DNA from: Hymenobacter qilianensis
GTDB lineage: Bacteria; Bacteroidota; Bacteroidia; Cytophagales; Hymenobacteraceae
Direction of reading: 5' to 3'
Length of the DNA stretch: 64,000 nt
NCBI RefSeq assembly: GCF_014489555.1
Contig: NZ_CP060784.1
Coordinates: 3,472,001 to 3,536,000, forward strand
Part shown: piece by piece, positions 20,595-32,063 of the stretch
Position numbering within the stretch: position 1 is the first letter of the stretch
Layout: the number at the start of each line of letters is the position of its first letter
Position numbers and translations under genes: made by a program
Notes under the pieces: model-generated
Seen by the model: only the letters and a program-made list of their open reading frames with translations
What the model was told of the DNA's origin: nothing
Database searches by the model: none

Positions 20595-21293
20595 TTAAAA
20601 AAGAGAGGTTTGCTGACCTCCTGCATGTGGATTCATAACCATAGAAAAACACTTTGCTAAAGTCTTAAGGCCAATACCATCGTATTCTAGCATATCAACC
20701 AGTGAATTAATATGGCCGTTGGCCAAAACCTCTGAAATCTGACTGAGTATGGCTGTTTGTCTTATGCCTGTTACCTGCGGCAATTTTTTCGGCGGAATTG
20801 ATAACCACCGACCTCGAAATGCTTCAAACAAGTTGTCGGGAGCCGCAGCGTCGTGCTCGTAGATTTCGATTGGCAAGTGACAGTCTATTAGATGTTCTTC
20901 CATGACTCGACGTACTACCTGAGGTGGTAAGCCCCCATTTTGGGCACCCAGAAGGGGAAAAGCTATAGATGTGATGTTTAGGGCTTGGTAGTTTTGCCGG
21001 AAGAACTGCAGGCCCTGCTCAATGTACTCAAGTTTGCTGGGCAACTTCCAGTGAGTTTTAGTTGGAAAGTTTAGCACGGTCGGTGTATTGACTGCGCCAT
21101 GATAAAGCCACAGGTTACCCACCTGAATTTCATGATTCCGGCATTTGCGCTGGTATTCTGTAAACAGGTGTGGGTAACGTAGTCGGTATACCAGGGCAAT
21201 GCCTTTGCCCATTACGCCCACACAATTGACGGTATTGACCAGCGTTTGACAGGAGGAATTAAATAGATTGCCTTTGATAAATGTGATACTCAT
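20595..21293 (-). CDS. DarG-like macrodomain ADP-ribosylglycohydrolase (antitoxin)
   Basis: A 232-aa protein. Residues 1 to ~150 form a macrodomain with the ADP-ribose-binding signature: GNLF near 8-11, NTVNCVGVMGKGIAL at 20-34, and FPLLGAQNGG with the glycine-rich loop near 110-120. The remaining ~80 residues are helical and unassigned. Its start overlaps the stop of the DarT-like gene by 4 bp (ATGA at 21290-21293), which suggests translational coupling. DarG removes the thymidine ADP-ribose that DarT puts on single-stranded DNA, so this is the expected antitoxin. The match to the DarG subgroup rests on sequence pattern and gene order. Confidence 0.85.
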   Translation of the reverse strand: MSITFIKGNLFNSSCQTLVNTVNCVGVMGKGIALVYRLRYPHLFTEYQRKCRNHEIQVGNLWLYHGAVNTPTVLNFPTKTHWKLPSKLEYIEQGLQFFRQNYQALNITSIAFPLLGAQNGGLPPQVVRRVMEEHLIDCHLPIEIYEHDAAAPDNLFEAFRGRWLSIPPKKLPQVTGIRQTAILSQISEVLANGHINSLVDMLEYDGIGLKTLAKCFSMVMNPHAGGQQTSLF

Positions 21294-24200
21294 ACCTCAG
21301 CAAGCTCCTCTTTTAATTCGTTGATATATACAATAAACGAACGACGCTGCTCGTCCTCAAAAGTGATCGTGAATGGAATGTCGTGAGTAAGAGTCAACTT
21401 AAAGGGCTCCTCAAAGATTAAGTTATTGCCAACAGATTTGTAATCAGCGACTTCTATATCCTGTACAGCTCCTAAATCAGAGGCAGAAAATATCAGAGTG
21501 TAAGGCTCTGGAAATAAGCGTTCATTTTTGTGCTGGGGACTTACAGTAAGAGTGCAACCACTATACTCACATTCAACATACGCATTCTTTCTGTGGAAAA
21601 TCCCATCGCAATCGGTGGTAATGTCGCGTGCAAATTTGTGATTTTCCCCCAGCAGAGAATATAAAAGGTCAGCAGTTGAATCATCACGAACAATAATATC
21701 AACCTCTTCAAATTCATTAAAATCAAGCTCATCAAGTATTAGCATTTCCTGTTGAGATGCCTTGATGTAAGGTATGTAATCAGCTCTTTTCCAATATCTT
21801 TCAGGCACTAAAAAAAGGTTTTCAAAATCGAAGCGGTTTATGACCTTTTCAACAGGCCCATAACCTGCTACGTCAGCCTGCATGTTACCATTGCTTATAT
21901 GTACACTAGCGCGTTTCTTTTCGAATATCTCCTTTAGTTTAAACCTAAAAAACACAGGAATAGGGCACTTTGGAAAGTTCAGCCCTTTTGCTCTATCATA
22001 TAAATATTCTAGACGGTCCATGCCCAGCCCCTCATTATAAAATTGCGTTGGAGACTGCGGACGGAAGTAAAACCGGGCGTAGCTATGTGCATCGTGACGG
22101 CGATTGACCACTGACCCTGCAGCATCTGCTAATTTGGTTGTGCTTTGTAGTGCTTTGTTGCGACTTAAGATTTTGCCAGAACGAATAATATCAAGTGCGT
22201 TGGTTAAATGAGTGAAGTGATAAGCATAGCCTTTCCAATTAGAATTCAGCATTTGAATCTGGAATTGGAAATGAAGTGCTGCATCCAACTTAATGGCTGC
22301 TTTTACTGCTTCTCTGGCGGAACTAGGTAAAGTATTATTCTGAACGAGTTGCAGTAACTCCCAACGGTCGTTAAATGCCTTCACCCAATCGGGGTTAAAA
22401 CTGCTCCAGCAACGATACGGTGATGACATTGCTAGCCAATTGATCTTATGGGCGAACACCTCTAGGATATGAGTCGAAAACGACTCCGTGTTTTTTGCCG
22501 ATATACTTGTCCAGTCAAGTTTATCCTGCAGGGCCAAAAGTATTTTTTTTGGCCATTTGATATCAGCGCGGAATGATAAAGAATTGAAATCCAGTGGTTT
22601 ATTAGCAATCTTTATAAAAGTGGGGTCAGCGGGATCACACTCGGGACGACGCGACAATGCTGCCCAGTCCCAAGGATGATGCTCCAACGCAGCCATATCG
22701 GCGGTTGAGAGAGTCAGGGCAGTGTTAGCTGACAATGCTGCCCAGTCCCAAGGCTTTTGTTGTAGGCGGTCTAAATCGGCGCGCTTCAACGCTAATTTAG
22801 GCGAAGCCGACAAATGAGACCAATCCCACCTTTGATTGCGATACTCGAGTATGAGCTCAGGTTCGAAAACCGTATCAGTCCGGTGGCTAAATCGGTCCCA
22901 CCGGATAAAACGGGCAAAGCGGTCGTAGAGAGGTTTATTCTCTTGGAAAGGCTTGCTCGGCCTTAAGAACTGGCTGAATTCAGACAAATAGTCCCAGTCC
23001 CAACGAGGCCGCAATGAGGGATGCAGCAGATAAGTTCGGTCGGTATTGACGAATTTGTTTTTTGATAATGTATGCCAGTGCCACTTGTCGGCATAGCGTT
23101 CGACGAAGCGCAATGTCAGATGCAAGCGCAAGCGTGGGTCATCGGAAAGAACCTCCCAATCGAATGGGTAATCGGGCAGAATTTGTGATTCGGATGGGGA
23201 AGTGGCAGGTGCGGCCAGTTCAGGAAAAACAACTTCCAGTGGCAGTCGTTGCGTAAGGGTACGCCAAGCTGAGTTCTTGACCTCAATGGATTGAAAAGTA
23301 CTAATTATTGCGGCCAGTTTATCGAGGTCGGCCACCAGCTCACTTGGTTTGTAGTGGTGGGCTAATAAATGTGGCCAATCGAGTTGCTCATTGAGAGAGT
23401 AGTTAAAGAGCAGGTGCTGCCTTATTGTGGCGGTCGTTAAGGTGGTTCGCGTGAGTTGAGCCCAATCAACAAACGAGGTCAGTGCGGGCAGGTACGCGAG
23501 GAGCTGGGCCTCAGTGATGTGCCGACTGACAAATACCCAATCCCAGGCGAAGCGGAAAGCAGGGGCTTGCTCAAGGCTGACGGCAATGGGTAGCTGGGCC
23601 GCCAAAGGCAGAGTGAGTTGATGAATGCGCACATCACCGGAGCGCTCGAAATAAGTGCTCGCCAGTGGAAGCAAATCAATCAGATCAGCTGGTGGCATGG
23701 CAGCGGCCAGATACGACCACTCCCAGGGTAACTGAAAAGCTGAAGTTTTACGCAGAAAATCGGCCACAGCGGCGGGGTCGCGCCGGCAGATTGGAACAAG
23801 GTCTAAGTGTTCAGCATAGGTGTCGTAGTGCGTTAAAAGCACCTTGACGGGCAGTTGAGCGCTGAAGAAACTCCATGCGAGCTGCCGGTTGGCTGGGCCC
23901 GTGGCAGTAGCCAGTTCGTGCCAGTAGTGAAGCCGATCCGTCAGCTCCGTAACGCTATGGCGCTGAAGCAACCGCGGCCAATCGAGCTGTCCGCCATAGG
24001 TGGCAATGAGTTCAGTAGTCCAGACAATACGTGGATTGCTCGTCAGGGATGGCCAGTCCCAGGCAAAATCAGGGTACTGGGTTAACAGTTCACTACTATC
24101 GATATGGCCGCTGATGTACGCCCTTCCTGTTGGGGTGCTTACATTGGAATGGTAGCGGGCGAAGCAGAGGGCATCCCAAGACAGGACCTGGTTAGCCTCA

Positions 24201-26138
24201 AAGCCTGGTGAACTGGGCTGAGAGCCCCATCGGAGCAAGCCTTCCCCATCGAAGAAATCGATAAGCGCGGGTGTCCAACGCAGGCGGTCAGTGGTAAGAG
24301 GAAATACACGGTCCTTATTTGCCCGAATGAGGTATAAAAAGCGAGATTGGTCAAAACCCACAGGAGGCAGGCTATTAACCCCAAGCATAGCCTTGATAAG
24401 GTTTTGCCAGCTCAGATATGGATGCAGTTGGTCAATATGCTCCCAAATAAACCAGGAGGCCAACGCAGGCTGCACCTCAGACCAGAGCCATGCCCCTATT
24501 GCATTTTGTGAAAGCTCAATTTGCAGAGCAGCCTGTACGAAATCAGCACCCCGCTGGGAGAGGTAATAATGATTGAGCGGCAGTAGTGGCAGATAGGCCA
24601 GTACAAAGTCGTCGGTGAGGATATCGGTTAATAGGGACCAATCCCAATCGAAAAATTCCTCATCGCCAAGCTTCGTCCGAAAATCAGATATTAAGATTTT
24701 TTGTAGCAACTCCTCTACCGCTGGAATAGGACGGTTGGAGAGTATGCTGTAATCTAGCGGTAAAATAAGTCGCCCATTATGCTGTTCAAGAAGCTGAGCC
24801 AATAAAAATTCCTGTGTCAGCTCATTGCTCAACAATGACCAGTTCCAGTCAAACAGTGTTCTGTCTGCTGTTTGCGCCCGGAATTCGGAAGTCAGAATTT
24901 TGTCGAGCAGGGCCTCTACTTCCTGCGTTGGCCGACGGGAAAGGGTTGGATAATGAAACGGAAATGAAAATTCAGCGTTTTGCAGATCCAGCAAATGGTC
25001 CAACAAAAATTCTATGCTCAGCCGTCTGGACACGGTGGGCCAATGCCATTTGTCAGCTGGGTAATTACCCAGCGAAGCTTCAAGCAGGGGCAACGGAATG
25101 AGGTCGGAAAGTTGGGGGGAAAGGGATGACGTTATAAGGCGTTGCATTTCGTCCAAGACTCCATCACCGAACCAATCGAGCCGTGGGTCGCGCAGCAAAG
25201 CAGTAAGGTCCCAGTCGAACCTAAAGCGTCGGAGGGCAGATACCTCAATTCGTTTAGTCGAGTCACGCTGGAAGTGCTCGAATTCGCACTGATGTGCTAC
25301 AACAAGCCGAAACCTAGTGCTGGCCTCGTCATTGAGCACGGCTGCCAGGGCAGGATGCGGCGCCCCCCAGGGCCAGCTAATAGGTAGTAGTCAGTGGCAT
25401 CGGTAGTGGACGGCACATTGGTCGGCTTGTAGAAGTAGCCAGTGACTAATAAGTGAGCAGAGGTTTGCTTGGTCCGTGTTTCCTTTGGCTTGGTCCGTGT
25501 GTCCTTGGGCACAAGGCAGGTCAACCCCATAATTTCCATCCCGTGGTCGGCACCTGACGCCGCTAATTGCTGTCGGACGGTGAACAGACACTCGGGTCCG
25601 TTTGGCTCTTTAGCCAAGTCCGCCAGCTGCGGGGATAAGATATGAGCTGGCGTCCCCCTAAGGTAGCGGGATGGTCTAACTCGTGGAAAGGCCAATTACT
25701 GGGTTCTGGAAAACCATTGAGTTGATGATAAATACAGTCGGCCTTGTAGTAGAGGTATTTGGTCTGTGACAACAAAGCCGCATGGCCGTCAGGAGTAAGT
25801 GAAAGAATTCCTGGCTGGGGCCAACTCACTAAGCCAAAGGTCGCCAAGCTGGTCAGTAAAGCATCAAAAACAGCCTGCTCAGCCGGGTCATGGTAACGCC
25901 GCTCAGCTGGTATATCACAGATAGCAAATCCGAGGGCATCGGCCAGATCCAAAACTGCAACTTGACCACTAAAATGTGCGATGATGCGCAGGAACAGGTC
26001 GTCCTGGGCCGTGGTGGGCTGAGGACAACGATAAATGACGCCGCCTACAGTGCATTGCCAAAGCGGCAGTTCAAAGACGCTGGAATCCAGATAGGAATAG
26101 CCCGTAACGGGCAAGGTGGCGAGTTCGGGAGCAAACAT
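21290..26138 (-). CDS. Giant W-D-W-repeat protein with C-terminal DarT-like ADP-ribosyltransferase domain
   Basis: I read one gene of about 1616 aa from ATG 26138. As written it is cut by two one-base deletions: the C5 run 25654-25658 (joins HPATLGG to TPAHILSPQ) and the C6 run 25363-25368 (joins LLAGPGG to APHPALAAVLNDEAS). Without the second repair the downstream frame would have to start at an internal GTG at 25339. Layout: unknown N-terminal domains (1-~290); about 15-20 degenerate repeats around W-D-W-x-x-L-S (~300-1250), for example KPWDWAALS and HPWDWAALS; a DarT/DUF4433-like domain (~1305-1510) with YHFTHLTNALDIIRSGKIL, ARFYFRPQSP and a catalytic Glu in ASQQEML (~1464); and a beta-rich C-terminus. 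DarT modifies thymidine in ssDNA using NAD+. It lies between a helicase gene (3 bp upstream) and the macrodomain gene (4-bp overlap). Confidence 0.8.
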
Positions 26139-26141
26139 GGC

Positions 26142-29100
26142 TCAGGCTGAGTGGTCGAGGTAGGGTAAGAGCTCCTTGTAATCAATGACGTGGCCGCAGC
26201 GCACTACGGTCTCATATACACGGCGGTAGCAATCGTTGCGGCTGAAATGACGGCTATTGCCGACGACGATAAGCAAGCGCTTGGCGCGGGAGAGGGCCAC
26301 GTTTAACCGGTTGGGAAACTGGGCAAATCCCAGGCTTGTCTGGAGCGGATAACCGCCGTTGCTGGGTATGCGGTCAGGTCAGGCTGCTGAAAGCGTGACT
26401 CCATTATTTTATTGCTGCGGACCAGCGAAACCACTACAATATTGCGCTCCATGCCCTGAAACCTGTCCACAGCGCGGGCACGGGCGGGTAGTTTTTTCTT
26501 GAACTCATCGGCTACTTCCTGCAAGAGCTTAGCTTGCTGCGAGTAAAAGGTTATAAGGCCAACTTCCTGATCTTCGGGCTTATTCCAGTGCCCCTGAAAT
26601 TCAGCAAACCCCTGACTGAGGGTAAGACACTTCAATATTGCCCGCACCGCTTGTACCTCGGCCAGATTGAGGCGGGAAGATATGCCGGCACACATTTCGG
26701 GCTCGTCTACCTCCACCCATATTAAATGCTGATTCGGCTGGAGTAGTTTCTCGTGGTGCAGTCCATGGTAACGGCTTAGGGGATTATTTAAATTAGGATC
26801 GTCGGCATCTGCGGCAGGAATGCCACATAGCAGTCCTCCGTCTTCCCGGTAAAACTGTTGGATAGCCTCGTTGATGTGCGGATGCATTCGATACTGAGTA
26901 TTGAAGCGCGAGACTACACCTGGTGCAACACCGAGGCCTGTAAAGAGGCGTTCAAACTGGGAAGTCTCAGCATCAGCTCGTGAAAACTGTTGGGCTAATT
27001 CGGTTTCGCCTTCGTCTTCGAGTGTCGTCTTGAAGTCGGCTTCATCCAACATGGGAGGCAGCTGCCGGTGGTCGCCGATAATAATGGCTTTTCGCGCGTA
27101 AATCAACGACAGGGCCAACTCGGGAGGGGTAGCCTTACTGGCCTCGTCCATCACGACTACATCAAAACAAATGCCTGGTGCAGGTCCTTCCTTTTCAGGC
27201 CTTTTTCCTTCCCGAGCAGGCTTTTCCTCCGCACCAATCTTAGGTTCCGGGCGGTTGGCAAATACGGTCTGATATTGACGGAAGAAAGTTGTTGGAACCC
27301 CTTTTGTATTTTTCTCGCCTATTGAGCTACCGGTAGCTCCAATCACATTAACGTGGTCAAGGTATTGTTTGCGAAAGAGCCTTTTTAGGTCTTCGGGCGG
27401 AGCATCCAAAGTGGCAGCCCAAGTGGCTTGTAAATCAGCTGGCAGGGAGTTGCAAGCCGCAGAGCGACGAGCAATATTCTCTAACCATTTGCAAACGATG
27501 TTATCACGCAAATTAGGCACCATGTCGCTTTCCGCAGCATCGGCCCAAGCCTTTATTTTAGGCAGTGAGTAGCGGGAGCCCTCGTTTTCCAGATTTTTTT
27601 CACTGCCAATACGAATGGGCTTAACTAAATTGTGGTGACGGTTCTCAAGCTTCTCTAATGCATTGTCTACTGCCATGTTAGTTTCCGAGGTTAGCAGCAG
27701 GCGTTCGTGCGGATTACGCCGCACATGATGCCAGATAATCTGAGATATAGCAGTTGATTTGCCAGTACCAGGCGGGCCTTGCACCAAAGCCAAATCGGGA
27801 ACCAGCAGGGTCGAGACAATGGCTTGCACCTGCGAATCATTCAGGGGCAGAAATGAGTGGGCGGCTACCTCATTCCAGGTTTGGGAGCCGGGCAACAATT
27901 CATCAGGCAGTTCGGCCCCACGCGCCGCGGCCGCGTCATACAGGAATAACCGGGTCTGGGGATTGGGCAGCGGAGCTTTGGGGTCTGCAATGATGCGTAA
28001 AGCATCCGTTAACCGTGCAAGCTTTTCGCGGTCACCTGTCAGGTTTGGCTGTAAAATGCCCTTGCTCAGTGCCTCCAGCAACACTTTGGGTGTAGCGGCA
28101 GGGACTCCGGGCTGGTCGGGGAACAAACCAATACGAAGCGCTGGGTACTTGACTCTTTCGAGAACACCAACTCGCACCCTTCCAGGCCCTTGACCTATTT
28201 CAATTTCTGCCCCGATTAACTTGGATAGCCGGTCGGTCTCATACTGAAGCCGGGCTGATTGGTTGTCTGCAGCTTTAAATTCAAGCCGAGTGCTACCCGC
28301 CAGTTCAAGAGTAAATTGTTGGATAAACCAATTGGCTTCGCGTAGTTCCTGCATGTAGTTGCAGAAACGAACGTAGTGCTGTTCTTTTTCCTCAAAGGGT
28401 AAAAAATAGCGGAAGCATACTGTCTCACCGTTATTGAGCAATTGGACTTCTAACTGTGGAAACGCAGAGCGCAGCTGCTTCAGTAAACCCTCAAATGGGG
28501 CTAAACCTAACTGGATAAGGGGGTAAAAGTCTACAGGGAGGGAGAATTTATAGAGTAAGTCATAATACTTGACGCGCGTGTAGCCCTGGGCACGCAACTT
28601 TGTGGCGCCGTGGAGGGAGACACCCGCAAGGTTGTTAACCTGGAATGTATGTAATTCAGGCGGTTGCCCAGGCTTGTTGGCCCTGAGTATGGCTTGTAGC
28701 CCTCCATAAGTGAAGCTATTATCAGATAAAAACTGAAGAATCTCCTTCTCAGGTAAGTCCACGTTGCGTACCAGCACCCAGAGCTTTTTCCCTGTATCAT
28801 CCAGGCCCGATTTAACTATAATGAGGCGCCCGTCAAGGTCTGCCTCGATGAGTTGCTGGTTAACATAGCTCTCAACCGGAGGAGCAGTGTTGCCGCTGAT
28901 AAGCGTAATGTGCCCTTCGAGAAAGGGGTCGGGCTCATAGTCGAAATTACACTCATCGGCTACCAACTTAAATCGCCGAAGCTGACCGGGCTGAACTGAG
29001 GTTTCCCAGTCAAGCCAGAACACCCCACGCTCAGGGTCTATGTCGGCGGGCTTAAGCTGAAAATTGGCCTCTAATTCCTTATAGAATTTGTTTCGCTCAT

Positions 29101-29275
29101 TGGGGGGCGCCACTTCCACCCGGAGCTCGGTATCAGTCAGGCTTTCGGGTGATATTGGCTTTATGCGAATGGGCAGTTCATGCTTGCCAACCAGCGCGTA
29201 TTTAGCTTTAATGAACAGGTCCCAGCTTTGCTGCTGAGCATTCTCATTGAGCAGTTTTTTAGGAACGGCAGGCAT
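26142..29275 (-). CDS. UPF1-like SF1 helicase (AAA_11/AAA_12), one-base frameshift near the C-terminus
   Basis: About 1044 aa starting at ATG 29275 (MPAVPKKLLNENAQQ); the frame is open to a TTG at 29305. All SF1 motifs are visible: GPPGTGKST at ~500, VVMDEASKATPPE at ~712, GDHRQLPPM, NTQYRMHP, VDRFQGMER and, after repair, NVALSRAKRLL. The repair needs one C within 26361-26373 (CCC or CC run); as written the frame ends early at 26303, removing motif VI. The first ~450 residues are a non-helicase region of unknown role. The stop is 3 bp before the start of the giant DarT gene, so helicase, DarT and macrodomain form one unit. It could expose or track ssDNA, the DarT substrate, which is inference. 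Confidence 0.85.
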
Positions 29276-29519
29276 CTGTTCTGAAAAAGATGGGTGGTAT
29301 TGCAAGTCGGTAAAGTGACACTGACCCTCGTTGTTAAACGATGTCCCATGCGTTTCTTTTTACCTTTATCCTCCCAAGAAGCTCTGGCAAATACTATACA
29401 CGAGGCCGTCAATGTGATTTTAACCTTATGTCAAAGTTTAGTCCAAATATTACATAACCGACCTGTTTTTCCGCGCTTTTGGTTCCGATTTCCCGCATCA
29501 AGCGGCTTTGCTGAAGCCG

Positions 29520-30416
29520 ATGACCCTGTTTCTGTTCGTCGACGTGGGTGGGGCCGAGAAAGATATTTACCGGGTGCCACCCTTGCAGGCGTCATCGGTC
29601 CTCGCCCCGACAGTCGGGCAGTTGCTGGGGATGGCTTTCTTAGCAGTGATCGGGTGTGGCCTAGCCGAGTGGTGACTCAGCACCCAAAGCACCGCCGTAT
29701 TTTGGGGTGGCCTGCTGGCCGGGCTCGCAGGCGTAGGGGCAGGCGGACTGGCCTTGCTCACGTGGGGGCTCCGCCTGCACTACGCGTTGCGGGGGCAGGG
29801 TGCCCAGTTGCCGGGGTTAGTGCTCCCCCGGCTGGCGCGCTTAATCCTGTCCGAGCTGGGGCTGCGACTGTGCGGCCAAAGCACACTCAAGCTTTTTACC
29901 CACGTCTTTATGCGCTGGGTGCGCAGCCAGAACTACGAACAACTATAGCGTTCCCCGAACGAGACCAAGCCCGCTTACCAGGTGCTCAGCAGTATTATTG
30001 GCACGATTGCCACCGACTATGAGCGCCAAGGCACTCGCCCCAGCAAAAAGTGCCCAGCAGCGGCCGCCAGCACAGGAAAGATATCCCAACAATTGGCAGC
30101 GGTGTATCCCACGATTGCGCGGGCTCGGCAGATGGGCACCACGCTGTGGTGGCAGCAGGACAAAGGGCGGCTACCAGCCATTGTGGCCAGCGCTGAGATC
30201 ACCTTGTGCTACCAGCTGTTGCGGCGCTTTGAGAAAACGCCCCCCGGCCGGTACCCAGGAAGCAGACGTGCTGCGCCGCGCGCAGCTGCTATGGGGGCGT
30301 ACCAGCGGGGTGGCAACGGTTTCATCTTGCCGGTGGAGGCGCTGCGCATCGTGCAGGATCCCGCCGGGACAGTGGAGCAACTGCTCGTCGGCCAAAGCAA
30401 AGTAGATACCGGTTAA
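29520..30416 (+). pseudogene. Degraded gene with two in-frame stop codons; hydrophobic N-terminal half
   Basis: A single frame runs from ATG 29520 to 30416 but is broken by TGA at 29673-29675 and TAG at 29946-29948; both could come from one C-to-T change each. The first part has two likely membrane segments (QLLGMAFLAVIG and GGLLAGLAGVGAGGLALL); the second part is soluble and basic. The third part (after ~30235) seems to switch frame twice, keeping PVEALRIVQDP near the end. Family not recognised; it resembles accessory genes carried on Bacteroidota mobile elements only in its general look. Confidence 0.45.
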
Positions 30417-30539
30417 CATTGACCTTAAGGGTTGCTTGACTAGCAGCGGTCCGCATACCGCTTTGCTCCCTATTCAATTCCAATAAGAATCACTTGTCGG
30501 CACTAAGATGATGTGAAATTAATACCCCCTAAACCATAA

Positions 30540-32063
30540 CTAAGAAGTAATACATCGTCTGGCAATTTCGAAAAGGCTATTAGCAGCAATTACTTCAGGC
30601 TCCAAGTCACTTTCAGGAATATAAGACCTTAATGCAACTGAAGGATGAATGTTGTTTCTCCATTCGCGCAATGCATGTTGAGGTTCGAAAACTCTTCCTG
30701 TTTTAGTGATAAATTTTGAAACCTTGATTAGGTTGACAAACCGCCATGTAAGCGGATCAGTTTGTATTTCATGAGGGGGGTTAAAAGAAACTCTATCTGT
30801 TCCTGCTCTTGAACTCGTAGCATTTGTAACTGCTGTAGCTAAATCAGTAGCCGACTGTTGTTTTAACCAATCAATTAACATGCCTTCAAGTGCACAACCA
30901 AATCCCGTAAGACTTAATCTGTAACTACCAACATTAAATGCTAATACAGCGCCTTTGTGGGCATTATAAACAATTTCTCTAGTGTTATTGTCAGTTATAA
31001 AACTAAAACTACTCTCAGTTAATTCAAAAAGGTGTGCTCCAGATACGATTAAACCTGGACTTTCAGATATTTGTGGACTATTGCTTGCAACTTCAGAATA
31101 AAGTTTATTACGAAACACTAACTTATTGCCGCTTTGTTTCGCTATTCCTATAACTTTTAAAAATTTAAAGTTGTCATTCGCAGGTTCGTAAGCAACTTGA
31201 CCAGTAGATATCATTCTTGCAACAATCAAACGAAGATCTTCATCATTTATAACTTTTCTAAAAATATTAACTACATGTGGATCGTCACCATTAGAAAAGC
31301 GCAGTTTAATTTTCTCAAATTGTTTATCTCTTTCTGTTTCCTCAGACTGTGCAACAGTAGCAAATATTTTTTGTAGCAAATACGGTTGGCCATCTACAAA
31401 ATCAAAAGCCTTATTTACAATATCTATCGCCTTATCTCCAAGAACCTTTTCTGCTATCTCTATTCCTTGACCTTCTGTTATATCTTCTGTTTCTATTAAT
31501 TGACAAACATTAAATGGCGAATTGAGCTCATCTACTAGCTTTTCTTGACGAAACGTTCCAGAAAATGCGAAGACTAGCCTAGAAGGTAAACCCCCGTCTT
31601 CTGAAGACGCGCGACGGCTTGCAATTGCGCGGATTTGCCCATAAAATGCATTTCTCCATTCATCATTGCTAATTCCAGATGCTTCGTCAATAATAATTAC
31701 AATAGGGTCTTTTCCATCTGGAACAACTCTTTCTAAAGCAACAGACACTTCATCGTAAGATTCTGTAGATGAAGTACTGTAAGCCAATTCCTTAGATATC
31801 TCAGTAGCAAACCAAGACACTAATTCTGTATATGATTTCAAAGGTGGAAGCTTTTGTAGGTCTACAAAAGCACATTTAATTCCTGCTTCAATAATATTAA
31901 GCTTGATGCGGAGAAGAGCAGATGTTTTACCATGTTGTCGCGGGCCAAGTAAAAGCACCCAGTTTTTAGAAAATAATTGAGCAAGCGTTTCTTGCTCAAA
32001 TTCTCGGGCAACGTAAGTATCTGCGCTAATGGGAACAGGGCCTTGGGTAAAGAATTGACTCAT
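30540..32063 (-). CDS. AAA-family ATPase with HEPN-like C-terminus
   Basis: A 507-aa protein opening like AAA_35-type ATPases (FFTQGPVPISADTYV). Walker A is GPRQHGKTS (40-48) and Walker B VIIIDEASG (~120-129). The C-terminal ~60 residues end in a helical segment with R466-x6-H473 in REWRNNIHP, the R-x4-6-H arrangement of HEPN RNases and of related C-terminal helical domains. The start overlaps the stop of the upstream 861-aa ATPase by 4 bp (ATGA 32060-32063), so the pair is translationally coupled. Base use is much more AT-rich than the core genes, pointing to recent transfer. An ATPase-controlled toxin is a fair guess; HEPN is a tentative call. Confidence 0.7.
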   Translation of the reverse strand: MSQFFTQGPVPISADTYVAREFEQETLAQLFSKNWVLLLGPRQHGKTSALLRIKLNIIEAGIKCAFVDLQKLPPLKSYTELVSWFATEISKELAYSTSSTESYDEVSVALERVVPDGKDPIVIIIDEASGISNDEWRNAFYGQIRAIASRRASSEDGGLPSRLVFAFSGTFRQEKLVDELNSPFNVCQLIETEDITEGQGIEIAEKVLGDKAIDIVNKAFDFVDGQPYLLQKIFATVAQSEETERDKQFEKIKLRFSNGDDPHVVNIFRKVINDEDLRLIVARMISTGQVAYEPANDNFKFLKVIGIAKQSGNKLVFRNKLYSEVASNSPQISESPGLIVSGAHLFELTESSFSFITDNNTREIVYNAHKGAVLAFNVGSYRLSLTGFGCALEGMLIDWLKQQSATDLATAVTNATSSRAGTDRVSFNPPHEIQTDPLTWRFVNLIKVSKFITKTGRVFEPQHALREWRNNIHPSVALRSYIPESDLEPEVIAANSLFEIARRCITS

